A stretch of 64,000 bases of DNA from Pseudomonas marvdashtae (GTDB lineage: Bacteria; Pseudomonadota; Gammaproteobacteria; Pseudomonadales; Pseudomonadaceae), in assembly GCF_014268655.2 (NCBI RefSeq), contig NZ_JABWQX020000001.1, positions 2,696,001-2,760,000 on the forward strand, read 5' to 3'. Position 1 is the first letter of the stretch. Every line of letters begins with the position of its first letter. A program made the position numbers and the translations under genes. Below are positions 8,663-16,897 of this stretch, one piece after another. The notes under the pieces were generated by a model, which was not told the DNA's origin, made no database searches, and saw nothing but the letters and a program-made list of their open reading frames with translations.

Positions 8663-9124
8663 ATGACAACAAAACGCAACGCCATCATCGCTTCCGCATT
8701 GCTGATAGGGCTGGCTGGCGCAGGCTCGGTATGGGCTCACGGCAACGTAGTGCCCCAGGCAGTGGAAACCCAAGGGCTGACTCCCATCAAGGACACCAAC
8801 CTGCCATTGGACGCCGATGGGTGGGCCGCGCAGAACCCGTATCGCAATGCTCCCGAGCGAGACAAAGCCGTGGAAATCGGTGCCTCGGCCTATAACCAGA
8901 ACTGCGCCGCTTGCCATGGCCTGGAAGCCAAGTCCGGCGGGATCGCCCCGGACCTGCGCATGCTCGACGCCGCCGAGGCCGGTGATGAGTGGTTCGTGGA
9001 GCGCGTGCGTCACGGCGCGGTGCGCGACGGCCGGGTCTACATGCCAAAAATGGCCGATTACTTGAGCCAGGAAGCCTTGTGGGCGGTGCGCACGTACCTT
9101 GACAGCGTGCACGTCGAGGAGTGA
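8663..9124 (+). CDS. pedF: Cytochrome c PedF (electron acceptor of PedE/PedH)
   Basis: Periplasmic mono-haem c-type cytochrome (153 aa), the expected electron acceptor of the quinoprotein dehydrogenases. The signal peptide ends around GSVWAHG (residue 26). The haem attachment motif is C81-A-A-C84-H85, and the distal Met ligand is in the VYMPKMADYL segment near residues 126-130. It is divergent from pedE and heads the plus-strand run pedF, MoxJ/XoxJ-like, SoxYZ-like, metallohydrolase, pedH. Only 5 bp separate it from the next gene. The homologue in P. aeruginosa is the exaB cytochrome c550. Confidence 0.92.
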   Translation: MTTKRNAIIASALLIGLAGAGSVWAHGNVVPQAVETQGLTPIKDTNLPLDADGWAAQNPYRNAPERDKAVEIGASAYNQNCAACHGLEAKSGGIAPDLRMLDAAEAGDEWFVERVRHGAVRDGRVYMPKMADYLSQEALWAVRTYLDSVHVEE

Positions 9125-9129
9125 TTGCC

Positions 9130-10005
9130 ATGCGCCTGTTTGCGTGGCTGACGTGCGGCCTGCTGCTGTGGGGCCAGGCGGTGCAGGCGCAAGTGCGTAG
9201 CTACGATCAGATGATCGCCGCAGGCGAATTGAAGGTCGCGGTCTACAGGGACTTCGCCCCCTACAGTTTTGAAGACCAGGGCCAGCCCCGGGGCGTGGAC
9301 GTGGAATTGGCACAGGCCTTGGCCCAGGCGCTCGGCGTACGCCTGGCACTGATCTGGGCGCCACCCGGCGAAAAGCTCGACGATGACCTGCGCGACTACA
9401 TCTGGCGTAGCAGTGCGCTGCACGGCCGACAACTGGCCGACCTGATGATGCGGGTTCCGTACGATCACGATTACGTCCAGAAGCGCAACGACATCGGCGA
9501 GCTGGAAAATGCCCAGGTGGTGATGTTCGGACCGTACCAGCAGGAATGCTGGCAGGTGGCATACGACCGGCGTCGGCTGGATTCGGTCGGCAGCGTCGCG
9601 GTGTTCCAGCAGCACCCCATTGGCGTTGAAGTCGACAGCGTGCCGTCGTTCTACCTGACGTCTGTGTTCAACGGCATGCTCAGTGCCAAGACCCGCCACT
9701 ATCCCAGCGTTGCCAAAGCCTTCGCCGCCATGCAAGCGGCGCAAGTGGATGCAGTGATGGCGATGCGAGGGGAAATCGATTGGCAGGTGCACCGAGCGGC
9801 CGATCCGCAATTGGCGCTGGCCGAAAACGCTTACCCGAACATGGGCAAGCAACGCTGGGAAATCGGCATGGCGGTGCACGAAAGCAACCGGCAATTGGCC
9901 TATGCGGTGGAGGAGGCGCTGGAAGCGTTGATACGCGACGGCAGCCTCAAGGCCATCTATGCCCGATACGGCCTGCGTTACGAAGTTCCCGAAATGTACC
10001 AATAG
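9130..10005 (+). CDS. MoxJ/XoxJ-like quinoprotein-associated periplasmic binding protein
   Basis: Periplasmic binding-protein fold (291 aa) of the type associated with quinoprotein dehydrogenases (MoxJ/XoxJ-like). The signal peptide is MRLFAWLTCGLLLWGQAVQA; the mature protein begins with SYDQMIAAGELKVAVYRDFAPYSFEDQGQP and GVDVELAQALAQ, typical of amino-acid-binding family 3 proteins. The ATG at 9130 is preferred over the GTG at 9121, which overlaps the pedF stop. No permease or ATPase accompanies it, so it is unlikely to be a classic uptake receptor. In methylotrophs relatives are thought to help activate the PQQ enzyme. It lies 5 bp after pedF and 10 bp before the SoxYZ-like gene. Confidence 0.85.
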   Translation: MRLFAWLTCGLLLWGQAVQAQVRSYDQMIAAGELKVAVYRDFAPYSFEDQGQPRGVDVELAQALAQALGVRLALIWAPPGEKLDDDLRDYIWRSSALHGRQLADLMMRVPYDHDYVQKRNDIGELENAQVVMFGPYQQECWQVAYDRRRLDSVGSVAVFQQHPIGVEVDSVPSFYLTSVFNGMLSAKTRHYPSVAKAFAAMQAAQVDAVMAMRGEIDWQVHRAADPQLALAENAYPNMGKQRWEIGMAVHESNRQLAYAVEEALEALIRDGSLKAIYARYGLRYEVPEMYQ

Positions 10006-10015
10006 GAGCGCAGGG

Positions 10016-10771
10016 ATGAACTGGCGAGCGTATGGCCTGCTGTTGGGGTGCCTACCGTGGCTGGCGATGGCGGTGGAGCCGGGTAAGGATCCTGTGCCCT
10101 CGGTGATGTGGGCCTTTTACCACAAGCAATTGCTCGCCGACGCGCCCTTCGTTTTCGACGAGCGGGTACGCGTGTTGGCGCCGCCCTTCGCCGAGGATGC
10201 GCGCCAGGTGCCGTTGGAAATCGATGCGCGGGCGTTCACTGGCGACGTCGTGCGCGTACTGGCCTGGGCCGAGTTGAATCCCTTGCCGAAAATCGTCGAT
10301 TTCCAGCCATCCGAGAGGGTGCTGCCCTGGCTCTCGGTCCGCATTCGCATCGAGCAGGCCACCCCATTGCGCGCCGCCGTGCAAACCCGTGACGGCTTGT
10401 GGCACGTCGGCTCGACCCTGATCGACGCGGCCGGTGGCGGTTGCACCGCGCCCAGCGTCGTGCGCACGCAGCCCGGCTGGGAGGAACGCCTGGGCGAAGT
10501 ATTGGGCGGCCGTTATCCGCGCGGGGATTGGAGTCGCCTGCGCCTGCAGATCGCTCATCCCATGGACAATGGCCTGGTGAGCGGCATCCCGGAATTTTTC
10601 ATCAATCAGGCGCGACTGCTGGACGCCGACGGCCAGCAACTGGCGAGCCTGGAGCTGTTTCCGGCAGTCAGCGAAAACCCCAACCTGGGCTTTGACATCA
10701 AGGGCCCCGGGCAGACCCGCCTGGTATTGCGCGACAACAGCGGCAATGAATTCGAAGCGGCCATTCCCTGA
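10016..10771 (+). CDS. Quinoprotein-associated SoxYZ-like carrier protein
   Basis: Exported protein (251 aa) resembling a SoxY-SoxZ fusion. The signal peptide ends at about residue 19 (LPWLAMAV). The first half ends in GGGCTAPS with Cys143, comparable to the swinging-arm Cys of SoxY; the second half (WSRLRLQIAHPMDNG through RLVLRDNSGNEFEAAIP) resembles SoxZ. Sox carriers hold sulfur intermediates on that cysteine, but no Sox enzymes are present here, so the bound species is unknown. It is packed between the MoxJ/XoxJ-like gene (10 bp) and the metallohydrolase gene (16 bp), a trio known as a conserved 'quinoprotein relay' association. Family call good, function unknown. Confidence 0.83.
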   Translation: MNWRAYGLLLGCLPWLAMAVEPGKDPVPSVMWAFYHKQLLADAPFVFDERVRVLAPPFAEDARQVPLEIDARAFTGDVVRVLAWAELNPLPKIVDFQPSERVLPWLSVRIRIEQATPLRAAVQTRDGLWHVGSTLIDAAGGGCTAPSVVRTQPGWEERLGEVLGGRYPRGDWSRLRLQIAHPMDNGLVSGIPEFFINQARLLDADGQQLASLELFPAVSENPNLGFDIKGPGQTRLVLRDNSGNEFEAAIP

Positions 10772-10787
10772 TCAAAAGGAGCACAGC

Positions 10788-11726
10788 ATGCGCTGGTTGT
10801 TGCTGATCTGCCTTGGGCTGTGCCTGCCGGCGTGGTCCGCCACCGATTATTCCCTCAAGCCTCGGCAGATCGCCGAGGGCACGTGGCTGCTGGAGGGCAG
10901 CACCGATAATTTCGCCAAGGCCAACGGCGGCAACATCGTCAACACGGCGTTCATCGTCACCGCCGCTGGTGTGGTGGTCATCGACACCGGGCCGTCGAAG
11001 CGTTACGGCGAGGCGTTGCGCCAAGCCATCGCCGCGACCACCGACAAACCGGTGATCCAGGTGCTGCTGACCCATCATCACCCGGATCATGTACTGGGCA
11101 ACCAGGCGTTCAGCGACGTACCCATCGGCGCGTTGTCCGGCACCACCGACCTGCTGCGACAGCAGGGCGATGCGATGGCCGAGAACATGTACCGGCTGGT
11201 GGGGGACTGGATGCGCGGCACCGAGGTGGTGCTGCCGACTCAGGTGCTGGAACCCGGCACGCTGAAAGTCGGTGACCATTCGCTGCGCCTGCTGGCGCTT
11301 GCCGGGCACACCGGGGCGGATTTGGCGATCTTCGATGAAACCACCGGTGTGCTGTTCGCCGGCGACCTGGTGTTTTACGAGCGCGCCCTGACCACACCGA
11401 ACAGTCCTGGACTGGATGTCTGGCTCAAGGACCTGGAGACCTTGCAGGCTTTGCCTTGGAAGCAGATCGTGCCCGGCCACGGACCGGTGGCGAGCGATGC
11501 CCGGCCTTTTGCGCAAATGCGCGACTACCTGGGCTGGCTCGATCAACTGATGCGCGACGGCGCGGCGCGCGGCGATGACATGGCCGAGATGATCCGCAGC
11601 CCCATTCCTGAACGCTTTTCCGGGATCAGTCTGAGTCGTTATGAATTGATTCGCAGCGTCAGTCATCTGTATCCGCGTTATGAGCGGGCTGGGATGAAGC
11701 GGGTGGACACCCGCGACCCTGGCTGA
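10788..11726 (+). CDS. Quinoprotein relay zinc metallohydrolase (metallo-beta-lactamase fold)
   Basis: Exported metallo-beta-lactamase-fold hydrolase (312 aa). The signal peptide is [18 protein letters not shown]. The zinc site is THHHPDH with His96-His97-His98-Pro-Asp100-His101; a further His is in [10 protein letters not shown], an Asp in [10 protein letters not shown] and a late His in VPGHGPV. The ATG at 10788 follows AAAAGGAG and gives the signal peptide; the upstream in-frame ATG at 10692 lies inside the SoxYZ-like gene. Not a drug-resistance lactamase: its fixed neighbours (cytochrome c, MoxJ/XoxJ-like and SoxYZ-like proteins, PQQ-ADH) define the quinoprotein-associated subgroup. The substrate may be a thioester on the SoxYZ-like Cys143 (speculation). 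Confidence 0.85.
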   Translation: MRWLLLICLGLCLPAWSATDYSLKPRQIAEGTWLLEGSTDNFAKANGGNIVNTAFIVTAAGVVVIDTGPSKRYGEALRQAIAATTDKPVIQVLLTHHHPDHVLGNQAFSDVPIGALSGTTDLLRQQGDAMAENMYRLVGDWMRGTEVVLPTQVLEPGTLKVGDHSLRLLALAGHTGADLAIFDETTGVLFAGDLVFYERALTTPNSPGLDVWLKDLETLQALPWKQIVPGHGPVASDARPFAQMRDYLGWLDQLMRDGAARGDDMAEMIRSPIPERFSGISLSRYELIRSVSHLYPRYERAGMKRVDTRDPG

Positions 11727-11752
11727 GCACGCGTCCCTGTGGCCTCTATGTG

Positions 11753-11770
11753 TACCAAGGAACTAGAAAA
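11753..11770 (+). promoter_or_regulatory. Motif A: TACCAAGG-type element upstream of pedH
   Basis: TACCAAGGAACTAGAAAA lies 103-120 bp upstream of the pedH ATG and shares TACCAAGG plus TAGAA with the pedE/pedF copy (14 of 18). This gives pedH its own candidate promoter despite lying downstream of the pedF gene run. Confidence 0.5.
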
Positions 11771-11826
11771 CTCAGCACAGCGGGCAATTGTTGGCAGCGG
11801 CCCCTGGCCCAAGAATCTGTGGCAGA

Positions 11827-11843
11827 CCGGGAAAATTTCCCGG
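11827..11843. promoter_or_regulatory. Motif B: perfect palindrome just upstream of pedH
   Basis: CCGGGAAAATTTCCCGG is a perfect 8-bp inverted repeat around a single A, 30-46 bp before the pedH ATG. The same core precedes pedE. So close to the start codon it probably lies over or just downstream of the promoter, where a bound regulator would block transcription. That would fit the known PedR2-dependent repression of pedH without lanthanides. Confidence 0.55.
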
Positions 11844-11872
11844 GTATAACAATAACCGCAGAGGTAGCCGCC

Positions 11873-13648
11873 ATGACCCATCCCGCACGTCGCCAACCCT
11901 TCGCCGTGAACCTGCTGCTCAGTGCCATGCTGCTGTCCGGTTCGGCCTTGGCCGCCGTGACCGACCAGGAAATTCTCCAGGATCCGAAAAACCCGCAACA
12001 GATCGTGACCAACGGCCTCGGCGTGCAGGGCCAGCGCTATAGCCCGCTCGATACCCTGAACGTTAACAACATCAAGGACCTGCGGCCGGTCTGGGCGTTC
12101 TCCTTCGGCGGCGAAAAGCAGCGCGGCCAGCAGGCCCAGCCGATGATCAAGGACGGCGTGATGTACCTCACCGGTTCCTATTCGCGGGTGTTCGCGGTGG
12201 ACGCCCGTACTGGCAAGAAACTTTGGCAATACGACGCGCGGCTGCCAGACGACATCCGCCCTTGCTGCGATGTGATCAACCGCGGTGTGGCGCTGTATGG
12301 CGACCTGGTGTTCTTCGGCACCCTCGACGCCAAGCTGGTGGCCCTGAACAAGGACACCGGCAAGGTGGTGTGGAGCAAGAAGGTCGCCGACCACAAGGAA
12401 GGTTATTCCATCAGCGCCGCGCCCATGGTCGTGAATGGCAAGCTCATCACCGGCGTGGCGGGGGGCGAGTTCGGCGTGGTCGGCCAGATCAGCGCCTACG
12501 ATCCGAAGAATGGCGAGCTACTGTGGACCCGTCCGACCGTGGAAGGCCACATGGGCTATGTCTACAAGGATGGCAAGGCGGTGGAGAACGGGATCTCCGG
12601 CGGCGAAGCCGGCAAGACCTGGCCCGGCGATCTCTGGAAAACCGGCGGTGCGGCGCCTTGGCTGGGCGGCTACTACGACCCGGAAACCAACCTGTTGCTG
12701 TTCGGCACCGGCAACCCGGCACCGTGGAACTCTCACCTGCGTCCTGGCGACAACCTCTATTCCTCGTCGCGCCTGGCGTTGAACCCGGACGACGGCAGCA
12801 TCAAATGGCACTTCCAGAGCACGCCGCATGACGGCTGGGATTATGACGGCGTCAACGAGCTGATCTCGTTCAACTACAAGGACGGCGGCAAGGACATCAA
12901 GGCGGCGGCCACTGCCGACCGCAACGGCTTCTTCTACGTGCTCGACCGCACCAACGGCAAGTTCATCCGTGGCTTCCCATTCGTTGACAAGATCACCTGG
13001 GCCACCGGCCTGGACAAGGACGGGCGGCCGATCTACAACGAGGCCAGCCGTCCGGGAGCGCCGGGCAGCGAAGCCAAGGGCAGCTCGGTGTTTGTCGCCC
13101 CGGCGTTCCTCGGCGCGAAGAACTGGATGCCGATGGCCTACAACCAAGACACTGGCCTGTTCTACGTGCCGTCCAACGAATGGGGCATGGACATCTGGAA
13201 CGAAGGCATCGCCTACAAGAAGGGCGCGGCGTTTCTCGGTGCCGGTTTCACCATCAAGCCGCTGAACGAGGACTACATCGGCGTGCTGCGGGCCATCGAT
13301 CCGAAGACCGGCAAGGAAGTCTGGCGCCACAAGAACTTCGCGCCGCTGTGGGGCGGTGTGTTGACCACCAAGGGCAACCTGGTGTTCACCGGCACGCCTG
13401 AAGGCTTCCTGCAGGCCTTTAATGCCAAGACCGGCGAAAAAGTCTGGGAATTCCAGACCGGCTCCGGCGTGCTCGGCTCGCCCATTACCTGGGAAATGGA
13501 CGGCGAGCAATACGTCTCGGTGGTCTCGGGCTGGGGCGGCGCAGTGCCGCTGTGGGGCGGCGAGGTGGCCAAGCGCGTGAAGGACTTCAACCAGGGCGGC
13601 ATGCTCTGGACCTTCAAGTTGCCGAAGGAGCTAGTGGCTAAACGCTAA
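11873..13648 (+). CDS. pedH: PQQ-dependent alcohol dehydrogenase PedH (lanthanide type)
   Basis: Periplasmic quinoprotein alcohol dehydrogenase (591 aa), lanthanide-dependent counterpart of PedE. The signal peptide is at about residues 1-26 ([15 protein letters not shown]). It has vicinal Cys131-Cys132 ([10 protein letters not shown]) and catalytic region [10 protein letters not shown] with Asp323 and the extra Asp325, the residue that marks Ln3+ enzymes; both numbers agree with those I recall for P. putida PedH. The ATG at 11873 is chosen because the frame upstream to 11750 runs through the control region. The preceding 146 bp carry motifs A and B. It feeds electrons to PedF and aldehyde to PedI. 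Expression is expected to rise with lanthanides. Confidence 0.96.
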   Translation: MTHPARRQPFAVNLLLSAMLLSGSALAAVTDQEILQDPKNPQQIVTNGLGVQGQRYSPLDTLNVNNIKDLRPVWAFSFGGEKQRGQQAQPMIKDGVMYLTGSYSRVFAVDARTGKKLWQYDARLPDDIRPCCDVINRGVALYGDLVFFGTLDAKLVALNKDTGKVVWSKKVADHKEGYSISAAPMVVNGKLITGVAGGEFGVVGQISAYDPKNGELLWTRPTVEGHMGYVYKDGKAVENGISGGEAGKTWPGDLWKTGGAAPWLGGYYDPETNLLLFGTGNPAPWNSHLRPGDNLYSSSRLALNPDDGSIKWHFQSTPHDGWDYDGVNELISFNYKDGGKDIKAAATADRNGFFYVLDRTNGKFIRGFPFVDKITWATGLDKDGRPIYNEASRPGAPGSEAKGSSVFVAPAFLGAKNWMPMAYNQDTGLFYVPSNEWGMDIWNEGIAYKKGAAFLGAGFTIKPLNEDYIGVLRAIDPKTGKEVWRHKNFAPLWGGVLTTKGNLVFTGTPEGFLQAFNAKTGEKVWEFQTGSGVLGSPITWEMDGEQYVSVVSGWGGAVPLWGGEVAKRVKDFNQGGMLWTFKLPKELVAKR

Positions 13649-13663
13649 AACCTGCGGAGAGAC

Positions 13664-13755
13664 GTGGCGAGGGAGCTTGCTCCCGCTCGATTGCGCAGCA
13701 ATCGCAAAATGTCGGGTCTGCTGCGCAGCCCAGCGGGAGCAAGCTCCCTCGCCAC
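13664..13755. repeat. Dispersed palindromic repeat, GTGGCGAGGGAG family, copy 1
   Basis: Ends GTGGCGAGGGAGCTTGCTCC and its inverted partner GGGAGCAAGCTCCCTCGCCAC surround a GC-rich centre with smaller hairpins (CTGCGCAGC). Related copies are at 28681-28708 (minimal) and 45379-45510. It lies just after pedH and could end its transcript before pedI. Confidence 0.85.
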
Positions 13756-13901
13756 GGTACCTGCGCTGGCCTTGAGCTTGAAACCTACGACCAAATAACG
13801 AGAGTCCCCCTGCCAACGACGCATTCGTCCACCGCGCGGGGCTCTCTACCATCGGCCTATCGCCTGTCCCGCGACAGGCATCGACCAGGCAGAGGCCCAT
13901 C
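13756..13901. other. Intergenic region upstream of pedI
   Basis: No gene is seen. It contains an interrupted inverted repeat GAGAGTCCCC (about 13801) with GGGGCTCTC (about 13840), and a small hairpin CCTGTC-CCGC-GACAGG at 13863-13878 just before pedI. Neither motif A nor motif B of the ped locus is present. Confidence 0.5.
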
Positions 13902-15422
13902 ATGATCTACGCACAACCCGGAACCCCAGGCGCCGTCGTTTCCTTCAAGCCGCGCTATGGCAATTTCATCGGCGGCGAATTCGTCGCGCCGGTCAACGGC
14001 GAGTACTTCACCAACACCTCGCCGGTCAACGGCGAGGTCATCGGCGAGTTCCCACGCTCCAGCGCCGCCGACATCGACAAAGCCCTGGACGCTGCCCATG
14101 CCGCGGCCGATGCCTGGGGCAAGACCTCGGTCCAGGATCGTTCCCTGGTGCTGTTGAAAATCGCCGACCGCATCGAGCAGCACCTGGAAGTCCTCGCTGT
14201 CGCTGAAACCTGGGACAACGGCAAGGCCGTGCGCGAAACCCTCAACGCCGACGTGCCGCTGTCGGCTGACCATTTCCGTTATTTCGCCGGGTGCATCCGT
14301 GCCCAAGAGGGCGGGGCCGCCGAGATCAACGAACTGACCACGGCCTATCATTTCCACGAGCCCCTGGGCGTGGTCGGGCAGATCATTCCGTGGAACTTCC
14401 CGCTGCTGATGGCCGCCTGGAAACTCGCCCCGGCCCTGGCCGCCGGCAACTGCATCGTGCTCAAGCCAGCGGAGCAGACGCCGCTGTCGATCACCGTGTT
14501 CATGGAACTGATCGCCGACCTGCTGCCGGCCGGCGTCTTGAATATTGTCCATGGCTTTGGTCGCGAGGCCGGTGAAGCCTTGGCCACCAGCAAGCGCATC
14601 GCCAAGATCGCCTTCACCGGCTCGACCCCGGTGGGCTCGCACATCATGAAATGCGCGGCCGAGAACATCATTCCGTCCACCGTTGAGCTGGGCGGCAAGT
14701 CGCCGAACATCTTCTTCGAAGACATCATGCAGGCCGAGCCGGCGTTCATCGAAAAGGCCGCCGAGGGCCTGGTGCTGGCGTTTTTCAACCAGGGTGAAGT
14801 CTGCACCTGCCCATCGCGGGCGTTGGTGCAGGAATCGATCTACGTGCCGTTCATGGCCGAGGTCATGAAGAAAATCGCCAAGATCAAGCGCGGCAATCCC
14901 CTGGACACCGAGACCATGGTCGGCGCCCAGGCGTCCCAGCAGCAATACGACAAGATCCTTTCGTACCTGGACATCGCCCGGGAAGAGGGCGCCGAGCTGC
15001 TCACCGGCGGTGCAGCCGAACGTCTTGAAGGCGATCTGTCGAGCGGCTATTACATCCAGCCGACCCTGCTCAAGGGCCACAACAAGATGCGCGTGTTCCA
15101 GGAAGAAATCTTCGGCCCGGTGGTGGGCGTGACCACGTTCAAGGACGAAGCCGAAGCCCTGGCGATTGCCAACGACACCGAGTTCGGCCTTGGCGCCGGC
15201 CTCTGGACCCGCGACATCAACCGCGCCTACCGCATGGGCCGGGCGATCAAGGCCGGTCGCGTGTGGACCAACTGCTACCACCTGTACCCGGCGCATGCTG
15301 CGTTCGGCGGCTACAAGAAGTCCGGCGTGGGCCGTGAGACGCACAAGATGATGCTCGATCACTATCAGCAGACCAAGAACCTGCTGGTGAGCTACGACGT
15401 CAATCCGTTGGGATTTTTCTAA
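13902..15422 (+). CDS. pedI: NAD-dependent aldehyde dehydrogenase PedI
   Basis: Cytoplasmic aldehyde dehydrogenase (506 aa) of the AldB/ExaC type, oxidising the aldehyde made by PedE or PedH to the acid. Rossmann motif [10 protein letters not shown] near residue 240, the Glu motif ELGGKSPN near residue 263, and the catalytic Cys301 in EVCTCPSR with a second Cys303 nearby. It starts at 13902 with [10 protein letters not shown], as in AldB-type proteins. It follows pedH after a 253-bp gap containing a dispersed repeat and precedes the orphan pqqA. Chain-length preference cannot be read off. Confidence 0.92.
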   Translation: MIYAQPGTPGAVVSFKPRYGNFIGGEFVAPVNGEYFTNTSPVNGEVIGEFPRSSAADIDKALDAAHAAADAWGKTSVQDRSLVLLKIADRIEQHLEVLAVAETWDNGKAVRETLNADVPLSADHFRYFAGCIRAQEGGAAEINELTTAYHFHEPLGVVGQIIPWNFPLLMAAWKLAPALAAGNCIVLKPAEQTPLSITVFMELIADLLPAGVLNIVHGFGREAGEALATSKRIAKIAFTGSTPVGSHIMKCAAENIIPSTVELGGKSPNIFFEDIMQAEPAFIEKAAEGLVLAFFNQGEVCTCPSRALVQESIYVPFMAEVMKKIAKIKRGNPLDTETMVGAQASQQQYDKILSYLDIAREEGAELLTGGAAERLEGDLSSGYYIQPTLLKGHNKMRVFQEEIFGPVVGVTTFKDEAEALAIANDTEFGLGAGLWTRDINRAYRMGRAIKAGRVWTNCYHLYPAHAAFGGYKKSGVGRETHKMMLDHYQQTKNLLVSYDVNPLGFF

Positions 15423-15538
15423 CGGCCTGTACTACCAACGCACCCCACCCATTGCTCCGAAAGTAGCATTCGAGCCTTGGCCGCCCCATGCATTAATGAC
15501 CCTGCCGGAATCGCCCGGTACAAGAAGAGGAAAGACCC

Positions 15539-15610
15539 ATGTGGACTAAACCCGCGTACACCGACCTGCGTATTGGCTTTGAAGTGACGATGTACTTCGC
15601 CAACCGATGA
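15539..15610 (+). CDS. pqqA: PqqA, PQQ precursor peptide (orphan copy)
   Basis: A 23-residue peptide starting [13 protein letters not shown] and ending TMYFANR. It holds the Glu and Tyr (EVTMY) that PqqE cross-links to make pyrroloquinoline quinone. The ATG at 15539 follows AGAGGAAAGACCC, a good ribosome site. The length and conserved residues match PqqA across the family. No pqqB, C, D or E gene is in the window, so this is a stand-alone precursor copy placed beside the PQQ enzymes it would serve; processing must rely on pqq genes elsewhere. A GC-rich hairpin follows 7 bp after the stop. Confidence 0.95.
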
Positions 15611-15617
15611 GGGCCGG

Positions 15618-15642
15618 CCCGGCCAGGCGCGGTCTGGCCGGG
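15618..15642 (+). terminator. Stem-loop after pqqA
   Basis: CCCGGCCAG and CTGGCCGGG form a perfect 9-bp stem with a 7-nt loop immediately after the pqqA stop. There is no run of T, so it may stabilise the short pqqA message or attenuate read-through into ercA rather than act as a strong terminator. Confidence 0.6.
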
Positions 15643-15721
15643 CTACCCATTGGTCTGATTGCATTCGCGGCGGGATGCTTTAGGCTCAGGGTATTCCAAG
15701 ACAATAAGAACAGGCTTACCG

Positions 15722-16897
15722 ATGAGCCCCCCTGAAAAAATGAGCCTCAGTCCGCTGCGCAAGTTCGTTTCCCCAGAAATCATGTTTGGTGCCGGTTGCC
15801 GGCACAATGTCGGCAATTACGCCAAGACCTTCGGTGCCCGCAAGGTGCTGGTGGTCACCGACCCCGGGGTCATCGCCGCCGGTTGGGTCGGTGACGTCGA
15901 AGCCAGCCTGCAAGCCCAGGGCATCGACTACTGCATCTACAGCGCGATCTCTCCCAATCCCCGCGTGGAAGAAGTGATGCTCGGCGCCGAGATGTACCGT
16001 GAGAACCACTGCGACGTGATCGTCGCGGTCGGTGGCGGCAGCCCCATGGACGGCGGCAAGGCGATTGGCATCGTCGTGGCGCACGGTCGCAGCATCCTCG
16101 AGTTCGAAGGCGTCGACACGCTCTACATGCCGAGCCCGCCGCTGATCCTGATTCCCACCACGGCCGGCACTTCGGCGGACGTGTCGCAGTTCGTCATCAT
16201 CTCCAACCAGCAAGAACGCATGAAGTTTTCCATCGTCAGCAAGGCGGCGGTGCCCGATGTGTCGTTGATCGACCCGGAAACCACCCTGAGCATGGACCCG
16301 TTCCTGTCGGCCTGTACCGGCATCGATGCGCTGGTGCACGCCATCGAGGCGTTCGTCTCCACCGGTCACGGACCGCTGACCGATCCCCACGCCTTGGAAG
16401 CGATGCGCCTGATCAACAACAACCTGGTGCAGATGATTGCCAACCCAGCGGACATTGCGCTGCGCGAGAAGATCATGCTCGGCAGCATGCAGGCCGGGCT
16501 GGCGTTCTCTAACGCGATCCTCGGCGCGGTGCATGCCATGTCCCACAGCTTGGGCGGTTTCCTCGACCTGCCTCATGGGCTGTGCAATGCGGTGCTGGTG
16601 GAGCACGTGGTGGCGTTCAACTACAACTCCGCGCCCGAGCGTTTCAAGGTGATCGCCGAGACGCTGGGCATCGATTGCCGTGGGCTCAATCATCGACAAA
16701 TCCGCACCCGGTTGGTGGAGCACCTGATCGCGCTCAAGCGCACCATCGGTTTCCACGAAACCCTCGGGCTGCACGGCGTCAGCACCTCGGACATTCCGTT
16801 CCTGTCACAGCATGCGATGCACGATCCGTGCATCCTCACCAATCCCCGGGAGTCGAGCCAGCGGGATGTCGAGGTCGTCTATGGCGAAGCCCTCTGA
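15722..16897 (+). CDS. ercA: ErcA-like iron-containing alcohol dehydrogenase
   Basis: Iron-dependent group III alcohol dehydrogenase fold (391 aa). Nucleotide-binding GGGSPMDGGKAIG near residue 105, and iron-ligand segment HAMSHSLGGFLDLPHGLCNA with further His later. The ATG at 15722 gives MSPPEKMSLSPLRKF; the frame open from 15659 adds a non-family extension. Homologues sit beside ethanol-oxidation genes in Pseudomonas, and P. aeruginosa ErcA is reported to act in regulation of the exaA quinoprotein system rather than in bulk alcohol oxidation. The 3' end overlaps the following histidine kinase gene by 17 bp, which supports coupled function. Confidence 0.85.
   Translation: MSPPEKMSLSPLRKFVSPEIMFGAGCRHNVGNYAKTFGARKVLVVTDPGVIAAGWVGDVEASLQAQGIDYCIYSAISPNPRVEEVMLGAEMYRENHCDVIVAVGGGSPMDGGKAIGIVVAHGRSILEFEGVDTLYMPSPPLILIPTTAGTSADVSQFVIISNQQERMKFSIVSKAAVPDVSLIDPETTLSMDPFLSACTGIDALVHAIEAFVSTGHGPLTDPHALEAMRLINNNLVQMIANPADIALREKIMLGSMQAGLAFSNAILGAVHAMSHSLGGFLDLPHGLCNAVLVEHVVAFNYNSAPERFKVIAETLGIDCRGLNHRQIRTRLVEHLIALKRTIGFHETLGLHGVSTSDIPFLSQHAMHDPCILTNPRESSQRDVEVVYGEAL

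Noticed and set aside
10692..11726. Earlier start (10692) for the metallohydrolase
   Set aside because: It would overlap the SoxYZ-like gene and bury the signal peptide; the start at 10788 has AAAAGGAG and a normal leader.
10788..11726. Metallo-beta-lactamase as an antibiotic resistance gene
   Set aside because: HHHPDH fold is generic; its neighbours and exported leader place it in the quinoprotein-associated subgroup.
13664..13755. Possible CRISPR-like or riboswitch structure
   Set aside because: Single imperfect palindrome, no regularly spaced direct repeats; it is a known type of Pseudomonas dispersed repeat.
13857..15362. 501-codon minus-strand open frame opposite pedI
   Set aside because: Antisense shadow of the aldehyde dehydrogenase with His/Gly/Asp-rich filler sequence.
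15423..15538. Search for motif A or B upstream of pqqA and ercA
   Set aside because: TACCAACG near 15432 shares only TACCAA; the rest of motif A is absent and motif B does not occur.
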